This document shows, piece after piece, positions 1-6,535 of a stretch of 17,465 bases of DNA. The stretch is from Sulfuricurvum sp. (GTDB lineage Bacteria > Campylobacterota > Campylobacteria > Campylobacterales > Sulfurimonadaceae). Below the pieces are notes generated by a model. It was not told the origin of the DNA and ran no database searches. It saw only the letters and a list, made by a program, of their open reading frames with translations. Positions within the stretch are counted from its first letter, which is position 1. Each line of letters starts with the position of its first letter. The position numbers and the translations under genes were made by a program. The DNA lies in contig JACXUE010000033.1 in assembly GCA_014764075.1 (NCBI GenBank), positions 1-17,465 on the forward strand. The letters run 5' to 3'.

Positions 1-537
1 CAAACGATAGATGAGCCGTTTGGCACTCTCGATACGTTTGCTCTCCGGACCGCTTTTGGATTTCCAGTGATTGACGAATACCCGCAACGATTCTCCGTTT
101 ATGTCGAGTTTTGCTTCTAAAATATCGCGCATTTTTCCGTTATGGTTGATCGGATGGCGCCACCCGCTTTGGATCGGATAGCGGCTTAGCAGCGCTGTGC
201 TGACGGTAGATTTCTTGTTGCGGGCAAAGAGATAATAACGGTAATAAAGACCTTGCCGATTAAGTTCTGCCTTGAGGTCTTTGAGGGCGCGTTCCGATTC
301 GATCTCCTGCAAACCGATGATATCGGCGTTGATGCCGCGTATCACTTTTGCCGTGTTGCGCAGTTTGATACGGTAGATATCCTGAGTCCATCCCCAATCG
401 CCGTTGGGGATGTACTCTTCGTATTCATTCCCTTCATATTCCATGTCGAACAGATTTTCGACATTGTAGCTTGCAATTTTCACTTCGACCCCTCCTGCCA
501 ACGATAGTAATAGCCCTAATGCAATCAGAAAACGCAT
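1..537 (-). CDS. Secreted endonuclease/exonuclease/phosphatase-family protein, 3' end outside the window
   Basis: The first 179 residues are visible; the C-terminus lies beyond the left edge. Residues 1-16 form a short signal peptide (charged MRF, then a Leu/Ala-rich core), so the product is probably exported. The body carries the hallmarks of the DNase I-like EEP fold: SYNVENLFD (residues 23-31, with the metal-site Asn25), GLQEIE (75-80, with metal-binding Glu78) and NHWKSKSG (156-163, with the Asn-His pair). Family members cleave nucleic acids or phosphodiesters; this form resembles extracellular nucleases, but the substrate cannot be read from sequence. The ATG at 537-535 directly follows the TAA (540-538) of the oligopeptidase gene, so the two genes are cotranscribed and probably translationally coupled. 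The frame break in that upstream gene could therefore affect this one. Family assignment is confident; substrate is not. Confidence 0.88.
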   Translation of the reverse strand, partial: MRFLIALGLLLSLAGGVEVKIASYNVENLFDMEYEGNEYEEYIPNGDWGWTQDIYRIKLRNTAKVIRGINADIIGLQEIESERALKDLKAELNRQGLYYRYYLFARNKKSTVSTALLSRYPIQSGWRHPINHNGKMRDILEAKLDINGESLRVFVNHWKSKSGPESKRIESAKRLIYRL

Positions 538-1737
538 TTATTCGATCCCGCTGAGACGAAGGAGGTTTTTGGAGTCACATTCGCGCCCCATCATCTCTAC
601 AAACAATTCCTGCATACTTTGAGACCCACCTTTGGCCAAAATGATCTCTTTGTAGCGGCGGGCAAGTTCACTTCCGAAAATTCCCTCATCGACGATCGCA
701 TAATAGGCATCGGCACTGAGCACTTCGGCCCATTTGTAGCTGTAATACCCCGCACTGTATCCGCCGCTGAAAATGTGGCTGAAACCGTTTTGAAATTTGT
801 TGTAGGCGGGAGGTTTGATTAAAGAGGTGCGCTCCCGTATGGAGTTGAGAAGTTCTTGAATCGCCTCTCCTTGATAAAGTTTTAAGTGGAGTTCAAAATC
901 AAAGAGGGAAAATTCGAGTTGTCTAAGCATGAAAATCGCGCTTTGGAAATTTTTGGCGCGAATCAATTTGGCGATCATCTCGTCACTCAATACCTCCCCT
1001 GTTTGATGGTGCGTAGCGAAGAGTTTGAGCACTTTTGGCTCATAGGCGAAGTTTTCAAGAAACTGGGAGGGAAACTCTACCGCATCCCATTCGACGCCGT
1101 TGACTCCGCTGACACCGTGCTCTTTGACCTTGCTCAAGAGATGGTGGATCGCATGCCCCATCTCGTGAAAAAGGGTCACGACATCATCGTGGCGAAGCAA
1201 TGATGGGGTAGTGTCTGAGGATGGAGGGAAATTACAGACGACAAAAGCGCTGGAGAGGTGGGTACACCCTTGTGTGTCGCAGTGGTGGGTTTGGTAGTTG
1301 TGCATCCACGCACCGCCCCGTTTGTCTTTGCGCGCTTCGAGATCGAAATAGACCCGTGCCGAGAGGATTTCGCCGTCATAAATGTCATAGGCGGACGCTT
1401 TTTCATCCCAAAGGGGGATATCCTGAGGGATAAATTTGAGTCCGAAGAGCTCTTGCAAAAAAGTGAACATCCCCTCCATCACACTGTGCTGTTCGAAATA
1501 GGGACGGTACTCCTCTTCATCGATGTCGTATTGCGCTTTTTTGAGGATTTCCCCGTAATAGGCGGTGTCATAGCTTTGCACATCGATACCCCCAGCGATA
1601 GCGCGCAACTCTTCGATCTCCCGCATCGCTTGGGATCGAGATGCTTCGATAAGTTCGTTGATAAATTTCAGGACGCTCTGTGTACTCGGCGCCATTTTGG
1701 AAGCGAGGGAGTATTCGGCGTAGTTCTCAAACCCCAG
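538..1737 (-). pseudogene. prlC: M3 family oligopeptidase (oligopeptidase A type), C-terminal catalytic fragment in shifted frame
   Basis: This is the catalytic part of a zinc metallopeptidase of family M3, which degrades short peptides in the cytosol. In-frame homology begins with LGFENY at about 1737, reaches the first Met at 1695 and continues to TAA at 540-538. Numbered from that Met, the zinc site HEMGH is at residues 177-181, and the third ligand is probably Glu207 in VEFPSQF. The conserved FILRQLEF-like and GGYSAGYYSY stretches are also present. No ribosome binding site precedes the Met at 1695 and the N-terminal half lies in another frame, so separate active translation is unlikely. 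Apart from the junction the frame is open and all catalytic residues are intact, which suggests a recent lesion. Together with the upstream fragment and about 50-58 missing residues the length would be about 650, normal for the family. An assembly error at the junction would restore an ordinary gene. Confidence 0.85.
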
Positions 1738-2344
1738 GGAGGGTGAAACGATATTTGCTCACCCCCTCTTCTTCAAAGATCGCGTTTTCAAGATCGCTTT
1801 CGGGGATTCCCGCTACATCGGCGGGATCAGTGATGATCTTCTCATAGGCGTTGGTAGCATCGAGGAGATTTTGAGAAAAATTATTGGTGAGGGTGCTTTT
1901 GCGGAGGTTGATTTCGGCAAGCCGTTTTTTGGATGTCTCGTCCAGATGAGCCCCCGCGAGTTCAAAATGGAGGATATTGAGATCCAAAATACGCCGTTCT
2001 TCCGTATCGAGAGTTTCGTATTCGTTGTGTTTGATCGTTTTAAACGCTTCGTAGATATCAAGGTTCTGCCCGACAAAGGTGGAATAGTCGGTGAGGATCG
2101 GTAGGGCGTCCGCATACACTTTTTGGGACTCTTGAGAATTCTTGACCGCATTGATGTGGGAGAGGGGGGTGAATAACAGTTCCATCTCCTCTTCCATCAA
2201 ATCAAAGGGGCGGACGAAATTGGCATATGTTTTGTCCGGTATCGCAAGCAAGCTCTCTATGGTTTTATGGTTGCTTTCGATCAAAGCGTTCAAATCGGTG
2301 ATAAAAGTGTCTAAATTGAGTTTAAATTCGGTAAAAGGTTGCAT
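1727..2344 (-). pseudogene. prlC: M3 family oligopeptidase (oligopeptidase A type), N-terminal fragment ending in a frameshift
   Basis: This is the helical N-terminal part of the same M3 peptidase. The start is the ATG at 2344-2342, preceded by AGGAGA at a good distance; an in-frame start further upstream (2434) would run through the promoter region and has no such site. The fragment has 205 residues. It reads through KYRFTL, the point where family members continue with a PSY...YGPNRALRE-like segment, and then ends after Pro-Gly-Val at a TGA (1729-1727). That family segment of roughly 50-58 residues is missing, and the family sequence resumes at once in another frame. The deleted length must be 2 modulo 3. 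The gene diverges from the DUF502 gene across an 82-bp gap. The product would be a truncated peptidase without a metal site. Confidence 0.85.
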
Positions 2345-2365
2345 GGTTTCTCCTGTAAAAACGAT

Positions 2366-2371
2366 ATTGTA
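2366..2371 (-). promoter_or_regulatory. Candidate -10 element of the oligopeptidase gene
   Basis: TACAAT on the minus strand lies 21 nt upstream of the oligopeptidase ATG, within the divergent gap. No convincing -35 is visible at 16-18 nt, which is common for Campylobacterota sigma-70 promoters. Confidence 0.4.
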
Positions 2372-2394
2372 GTGTAGTGTTTCAAAAACTGTTC

Positions 2395-2400
2395 TATAAT
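2395..2400 (+). promoter_or_regulatory. Candidate -10 element of the DUF502 gene
   Basis: This is a perfect TATAAT 26 nt upstream of the chosen ATG. It would put transcription start at about 2407 and give a leader of about 20 nt holding the AAGAAAGGG ribosome binding site. No -35 is evident. Confidence 0.55.
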
Positions 2401-2426
2401 TTTGCAATTTGTTAAGAAAGGGTCGA

Positions 2427-3059
2427 ATGCACACCGTCGTAAAAGAGAAAATTCAACTCTTATTTCGTTATATCTTCGTGGGGGCGCTTTCGCTATTTCC
2501 CCTGATACTTGTTTTGATTGTCGTCAATTACCTCAAAGAGTTGGGGGTGAGCGCCTATGTGTCGCTGCACGATTACACCCATTCGTTCGGATTTACGATT
2601 TTCTTGATGATTGCAGTGGTGGCGATGTTTGCGATTTTGGGGTACTCGATCGAGAAATACGGCAAATCGATGATCGTTTCGATGATCGACAGCACGTTTG
2701 AGCGGATACCGGCAATCCGATCGGTCTATTCGATCTCCAAAAAGATGGCGGCAATATTCTCTGGCGGGGATGATAATGCCAAAAAAGAGGTGGTATTGGT
2801 CGAATACCCTAAAAATGATGTATGGGTACCGGCGTATTTGTTAAATCGTCATCAAAATATTTGTGTCTTGTTTATCCCGACATCTCCCAATCCTACAAGC
2901 GGTTATACCGTCATAGTCGATGAAAAATTGATCATCAAAACCTCGATGAGTTTACAGGAAGCCTCTTCGTTTATTATCAGTATGGGGGCTGATTTTCCCA
3001 AACGCGAAGAGATTGCAGGGCTTATTCAAACTCATCAAACTTTGGTTCCGGCGCTTTAA
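2427..3059 (+). CDS. DUF502 family inner-membrane protein
   Basis: The protein has 210 residues and its function is unknown. The start is the ATG at 2427, five nt after AAGAAAGGG. A TTG six codons upstream is possible but would overlap that ribosome binding site. Two membrane helices are clear: about residues 14-34 (VGALSLFPLILVLIVVNYL) and 54-73. The DUF502 signatures follow: IPAIRSVY (94-101) and PTSPNPTSGY (151-160), then a soluble C-terminal part that most likely faces the cytoplasm. DUF502 proteins are widespread in bacteria without an agreed role. The gene stands alone on the plus strand, has its own promoter and diverges from the oligopeptidase gene. Its last 38 bp overlap the end of the convergent protease gene. 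Family call is confident, function unknown. Confidence 0.88.
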   Translation: MHTVVKEKIQLLFRYIFVGALSLFPLILVLIVVNYLKELGVSAYVSLHDYTHSFGFTIFLMIAVVAMFAILGYSIEKYGKSMIVSMIDSTFERIPAIRSVYSISKKMAAIFSGGDDNAKKEVVLVEYPKNDVWVPAYLLNRHQNICVLFIPTSPNPTSGYTVIVDEKLIIKTSMSLQEASSFIISMGADFPKREEIAGLIQTHQTLVPAL

Positions 3060-4119
3060 AATTCTCGATAAGAAGTTTTTGATAATGAGGCGCTTTGTTG
3101 AAAAGTTTTCGCAAAGCCCACGTCCCGTAGGTTTCGTTGAGGGATGAATCGACCACGATGTAGGAGAGATAGACGGTATTTTCGTTGATCGAAAACTGAA
3201 GCCGCTCAAGGGTGCTGTTTTCGCTAAGGAGAAAATCATAGAGGTTTTCGATTTTCTCACTTGGAATCCGGCAGAGGGCGGAGTCAGCGATGATGATACC
3301 GTTGTCGTAATAGTTGATATCGATGCGGGTGGCGCCGATTTCAAACCGCCAGCTTCGTTGGCTCCGTCGGGCAAGGGGGACGTTAATATGGAGAGTCTGT
3401 AAAATCTTTTCGATCAGAGCAACGTTGCCGCTGGGTTTGTACCCCTCGCGTCTTCGTTTGGCAACCTCAAGTTTGGTGCCGCATTTAGGGCAGTAGTCGT
3501 TCTGGATACTAACTTCTTGGATCAGGTTTTTGCACGATGAACATCGGATTACGTTCTCAGCGCCCAATGCATAAAATTGATCAAGTGCCTCTTTGAGGGT
3601 ATAGGAGGGGAGAGCGAATCCGAGATTGTTCGAATTTTGGATGATAAAGGTGTTAACCCCTACCACCTCCGCTGAATCGTTGAGGAGCGGTCCTCCGCTG
3701 TTACCGGGATTGATTGCTGCATCGAATTGGATATACTCCACTTCCCCTTGGAGCCGTGAAGCTTTGGAGACGATCCCTTCCGTAGTCGAGTAATTGAGCC
3801 CGTAGGGGTGCCCGATTGCGATGACACTATCCCCGTCTTGCACCGGTGAGGATGAGAGATTGAGGGGAGATTTACACTCGATAGGGATCGGAGAGCGGAT
3901 GAATGCCAGATCGTAGGCAGGATCGTCATAGATCACCGACGCAATCGTTTTGGTGAGGGATTTGGTGGAGATGAGCGCCTCTTTGAGGCCGCTCACGACA
4001 TGAGAGTTGGTGATGATCAGACCATCGATGATGAAACCGCTCCCGCTCCCATAGGGGTTGGTGATTTGGACGATGCTCTCAATCGTTTGTTCGACCATTT
4101 TTTGGGTGGTTGTATTCAT
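3022..4119 (-). CDS. Cytoplasmic trypsin-like (S1C) serine protease with zinc ribbon and C-terminal chaperone-like domain
   Basis: The protein has 365 residues. The start is the ATG at 4119: GGAGG (4131-4127) sits seven nt before it, whereas the in-frame GTG at 4125 is only one nt from that site. Residues 9-180 form an HtrA/DegP-like fold with an apparently complete triad, His40 (TNSHVV), Asp70 (YDLAFI) and Ser141 (NPGNSGGP). There is no signal peptide or membrane helix, so it should act in the cytoplasm. Instead of PDZ domains it has a four-cysteine zinc ribbon (Cys193, Cys196, Cys210, Cys213). Residues 215-354 have an alpha/beta pattern resembling YbjN or type III secretion chaperone (CesT-like) folds, and the tail is acidic. 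The upstream gene's TGA lies two nt before the start, so the two are coupled. The substrate is unknown. The protease call is confident; the C-terminal fold is tentative. Confidence 0.85.
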   Translation of the reverse strand: MNTTTQKMVEQTIESIVQITNPYGSGSGFIIDGLIITNSHVVSGLKEALISTKSLTKTIASVIYDDPAYDLAFIRSPIPIECKSPLNLSSSPVQDGDSVIAIGHPYGLNYSTTEGIVSKASRLQGEVEYIQFDAAINPGNSGGPLLNDSAEVVGVNTFIIQNSNNLGFALPSYTLKEALDQFYALGAENVIRCSSCKNLIQEVSIQNDYCPKCGTKLEVAKRRREGYKPSGNVALIEKILQTLHINVPLARRSQRSWRFEIGATRIDINYYDNGIIIADSALCRIPSEKIENLYDFLLSENSTLERLQFSINENTVYLSYIVVDSSLNETYGTWALRKLFNKAPHYQKLLIENFKAPEPKFDEFE

Positions 4120-4121
4120 CT

Positions 4122-5450
4122 TCACACCTCCGTATAATCGAGATTTTTGATCTGGAGATAGAAGCTTTGGCTAAAGTGATCCAAATCGGAGTAGTTTAAA
4201 AGTTCCGCAAAATTACGCAACCCTTTGTAGCGTTGACGGTACGGTTCAATCGCTTCTCGAATCCTCTCAAAGATGAGGTTTTGGTTAAAGGTTTTGGTTT
4301 GTGGATCGTACAGCGGAATCATCCCTTGAGCCTTGAAAAATTCCGGTGTCGTCACTTCGACATGGAGATGGAGCAAAAAGCGCAGCGAGGGGTGCAGCCC
4401 GTAATTATAGAGAATGTAGAGGGAAATATAGCGGTAAATAACGGGAATAACGTAGTTGGAACGGTTGTTTTTGTACCATCTCACTTTGTTCAAAGACTCG
4501 TCGATAAAGGCCGAAATCTCATCGTGCATCGCCTGCTCATAAGGTGAAAAGGTATAGGCGCAGCGGTGAAACTGATGGGCGAACGTATCGATATCCATCG
4601 TTTCGAGTTGGGTGATGTATTGCTCCAGTTCGGCATTTTTATCTTCGGTGAGTTTCTCATCATCGAGAAAATAGCCGTTGATTTTTTCGCTGATCTCTTT
4701 GAGTATTTTTTTGTGGGGAAGGAGGAGATAATCGATCTGTAGCAACAGGGCAAGATAGCTAAACGAGACCATCCCCGTATTATCGTTAGAGAGGAGTCCG
4801 ACGAGGCTTTGTCTGGTCTGTGTAATCCACGTTTGCATACAATCGTAGTTGCTTTGAATTTCGGCTGGAGAGAGGGGCTGTAAATGGTCCGTATCGAGCA
4901 AAACCGATTCATCGAACTCTCCGGCAATAAACTCTTTTTCGAAGTCGGCATTGAGAGCAATTTCACGGAGGGGGTAAAAGATTTTTTGGGGGGTGATGGT
5001 GGCGTTATCGAGTTTGATCGAGAGGCGAACAACCCCGTTTGACTCGCTAAATCGACAATAGGTAAGTTGAAAATCACGTTCCAAAAAACGGCGCTTGAGG
5101 GCAACATGGAGCTTGTCCGAGAGGGCGATATCGGCGTGTGCTTCGAGTGTTACGGACGTTACCTCTCCTTTAATGAGCGCATATCCTTGGTAGAGGTGAA
5201 AAGAAAGATGATCTTCTTTTTTTTCAATGTGTAGATGGGGATAGGGAAATAGGGTGTCGTGACGGATCAGCGACGATAAAAAAAGTTCGAACCCCTCTAA
5301 AATGTCCCCTTGCATAAACGCTTCGCCGGAACGTTCGAAAAGCTCCTTTTCTTGAGGATTCGGTAATGCGTGAGAACCTCTGCCGTATCGTAAGGGGGTG
5401 GGCTCTTTCGGCGGATTAAACCAATTTTTCAGCGCTTCCAAAAACTCCAC
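4122..5450 (-). CDS. Conserved-looking protein of unknown function, coupled to the cytoplasmic protease
   Basis: I do not recognise a named family for this 442-residue protein. The start is a GTG at 5450; no ATG or TTG lies between it and the in-frame stop upstream, and only a weak GAGAA precedes it. Residues 33-62 look like a single TPR-type helical hairpin (GEAFMQGDILEGF). Residues 80-180 alternate strands and helices like a YbjN/CesT-type chaperone fold, with the stretch at 137-179 loosely resembling the end of the neighbouring protease. The rest (about 195-440) is mostly helical and rich in Tyr, Leu and acidic residues, without clear membrane segments (LLLQIDYLLL at 235-244 is too polar). 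There is no signal peptide. Its TGA (4124-4122) ends two nt before the protease ATG and its 3' end holds that gene's ribosome binding site. A partner, regulator or substrate of the protease is plausible but unproven. Confidence 0.7.
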   Translation of the reverse strand: MEFLEALKNWFNPPKEPTPLRYGRGSHALPNPQEKELFERSGEAFMQGDILEGFELFLSSLIRHDTLFPYPHLHIEKKEDHLSFHLYQGYALIKGEVTSVTLEAHADIALSDKLHVALKRRFLERDFQLTYCRFSESNGVVRLSIKLDNATITPQKIFYPLREIALNADFEKEFIAGEFDESVLLDTDHLQPLSPAEIQSNYDCMQTWITQTRQSLVGLLSNDNTGMVSFSYLALLLQIDYLLLPHKKILKEISEKINGYFLDDEKLTEDKNAELEQYITQLETMDIDTFAHQFHRCAYTFSPYEQAMHDEISAFIDESLNKVRWYKNNRSNYVIPVIYRYISLYILYNYGLHPSLRFLLHLHVEVTTPEFFKAQGMIPLYDPQTKTFNQNLIFERIREAIEPYRQRYKGLRNFAELLNYSDLDHFSQSFYLQIKNLDYTEV

Positions 5451-5520
5451 TACGTTCTCATTGTCGATTTCATTGTTGTGGGGCTAGTGTAATCAAAGCA
5501 ACCTTAAAGCGACGATAAAG

Positions 5521-5526
5521 TATAAT
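5521..5526 (+). promoter_or_regulatory. Candidate -10 element of the pyrH-rpoZ-spoT-tyrS cluster
   Basis: TATAAT lies 45 nt upstream of the pyrH ATG in the gap that diverges from the 442-residue gene. It would start the transcript near 5533. No -35 consensus is visible at the usual spacing. Confidence 0.55.
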
Positions 5527-5538
5527 ACGCGTAATCAA

Positions 5539-5559
5539 AAAGCACATTAAAAATGCTTT
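5539..5559 (+). repeat. Inverted repeat in the pyrH leader
   Basis: AAAGCA (5539-5544) and TGCTTT (5554-5559) form a 6-bp stem with a 9-nt A/T-rich loop, ending two nt before the AGGGAG ribosome binding site of pyrH. In RNA it would be a weak leader hairpin. It has no U-tract in the position of a terminator. Confidence 0.35.
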
Positions 5560-5571
5560 ACAGGGAGTTGT

Positions 5572-6282
5572 ATGGGCTATAAGCGTGTTTTGGTAAAATT
5601 CTCAGGTGAAGCGCTTGCGGGTGAAAACGGTCACGGTATCGATACTAAGATTTTAAAGTTTATCGCTGGTGAGATCAAAACTTTGGTAGATGCCGGAATC
5701 GAAGTAGGGATAGTTATCGGAGCTGGGAATATCATCCGTGGGGTAACTGCGGCGGCAGATGGTATCATCCGCCGAACTTCAGGCGACTATATGGGGATGC
5801 TTGGAACCGTGATCAATGCGATCGCGATGCAAGAAGCGTGTGAACACGAAGGGATGCATGTCCGTGTCCAAAGTGCGATCAAAATGGAACAAATCGCCGA
5901 AGCGTTTATCGTTCGCCGTGCTACCCGCCATTTGGAACGGGGTCGCGTCGTAATTTTCGCAGCGGGAACTGGGAATCCGTTTTTTACCACCGATACAGCG
6001 GCGACACTCCGTGCGGTAGAGATCGGTGCGGAAGTGATCATCAAGGCTACTAAAGTGGACGGTGTTTACGACAAAGATCCGAAAAAATTCAAGGATGCGG
6101 TGAAATTGCCGATACTCGGGTACGATGAAGCGTTGCAAGACCACATTAAAGTGATGGACGATACCTCTATCGCTTTGGCAAAAGAGAATAAACTCCCGAT
6201 TATCGTGTGTGATATGTTCACGCCGGGCAATCTCCTTGAGATCATTCAAGGTAATTTCGATCGTTGTTCGATCGTAAAATAA
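5572..6282 (+). CDS. pyrH: UMP kinase (uridylate kinase)
   Basis: This enzyme phosphorylates UMP to UDP with ATP in the cytoplasm, the step that commits new pyrimidines to nucleotide pools. The 236 residues are the normal length for the bacterial hexameric amino acid kinase-type enzyme, which is unrelated to eukaryotic UMP/CMP kinases. Visible motifs are VKFSGEAL (8-15) at the phosphate site, IGAGNIIRG (49-57), GDYMGMLGT (71-79), AGTGNPFFTTDTAA (131-144) and KATKVDGVYDKDP (158-170). The ATG at 5572 follows AGGGAG by four nt. It is the first gene of the plus-strand core cluster, with rpoZ 16 nt downstream. Family members are usually activated by GTP and inhibited by UTP, so the link to spoT in one transcript is notable. 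Very secure call. Confidence 0.98.
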   Translation: MGYKRVLVKFSGEALAGENGHGIDTKILKFIAGEIKTLVDAGIEVGIVIGAGNIIRGVTAAADGIIRRTSGDYMGMLGTVINAIAMQEACEHEGMHVRVQSAIKMEQIAEAFIVRRATRHLERGRVVIFAAGTGNPFFTTDTAATLRAVEIGAEVIIKATKVDGVYDKDPKKFKDAVKLPILGYDEALQDHIKVMDDTSIALAKENKLPIIVCDMFTPGNLLEIIQGNFDRCSIVK

Positions 6283-6298
6283 CTCCAAAGGAAACAAT

Positions 6299-6514
6299 AT
6301 GAGACTAGAACAGCTCACTGCAAAAGCGCTTGAAACTGCCAATATCGATCGCTACCAATTGGCTATTGCGGTAGCCAAACGCTCTGAAGAGCTTCTAAAC
6401 GGAGCGACCACAAAACTGAACGTCGATATGAAAAAAGCGAAAGCGGCCGATATTGCTTTGATGGAGATTGCCGAGGGGCATATTGCCATCAAAGGTTTCG
6501 TAAATCGCGACTGA
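6299..6514 (+). CDS. rpoZ: DNA-directed RNA polymerase omega subunit
   Basis: This 71-residue subunit helps fold and hold the beta-prime subunit of RNA polymerase. The sequence begins MRLEQLTAKAL and contains the family core RYQLAIAVAKRSEELLNG (residues 18-35), matching the usual RF-LV-VA-RA-QL pattern, followed by a short charged tail. The start has a clear AAAGGAAA site (6287-6294). The gene lies between pyrH (16-nt gap) and spoT (21-nt gap), the same arrangement as in other Campylobacterota; rpoZ next to spoT is also common in other Proteobacteria. In other bacteria omega forms part of a (p)ppGpp site on the polymerase, so coexpression with the (p)ppGpp enzyme makes sense. Confidence rests on both sequence and neighbours. 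Confidence 0.95.
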   Translation: MRLEQLTAKALETANIDRYQLAIAVAKRSEELLNGATTKLNVDMKKAKAADIALMEIAEGHIAIKGFVNRD

Positions 6515-6535
6515 TTTTAGATCGAAGCTGCATCA

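Noticed and set aside
1258..1746. Plus-strand frame of 162 codons opposite the oligopeptidase
   Set aside because: It is antisense to the zinc-site region; no recognisable motif. It is not the missing oligopeptidase segment.
5779..6342. Minus-strand frame of 187 codons opposite pyrH
   Set aside because: It lies fully across pyrH and the start of rpoZ, with a Phe/Arg/His-rich composition typical of antisense frames.
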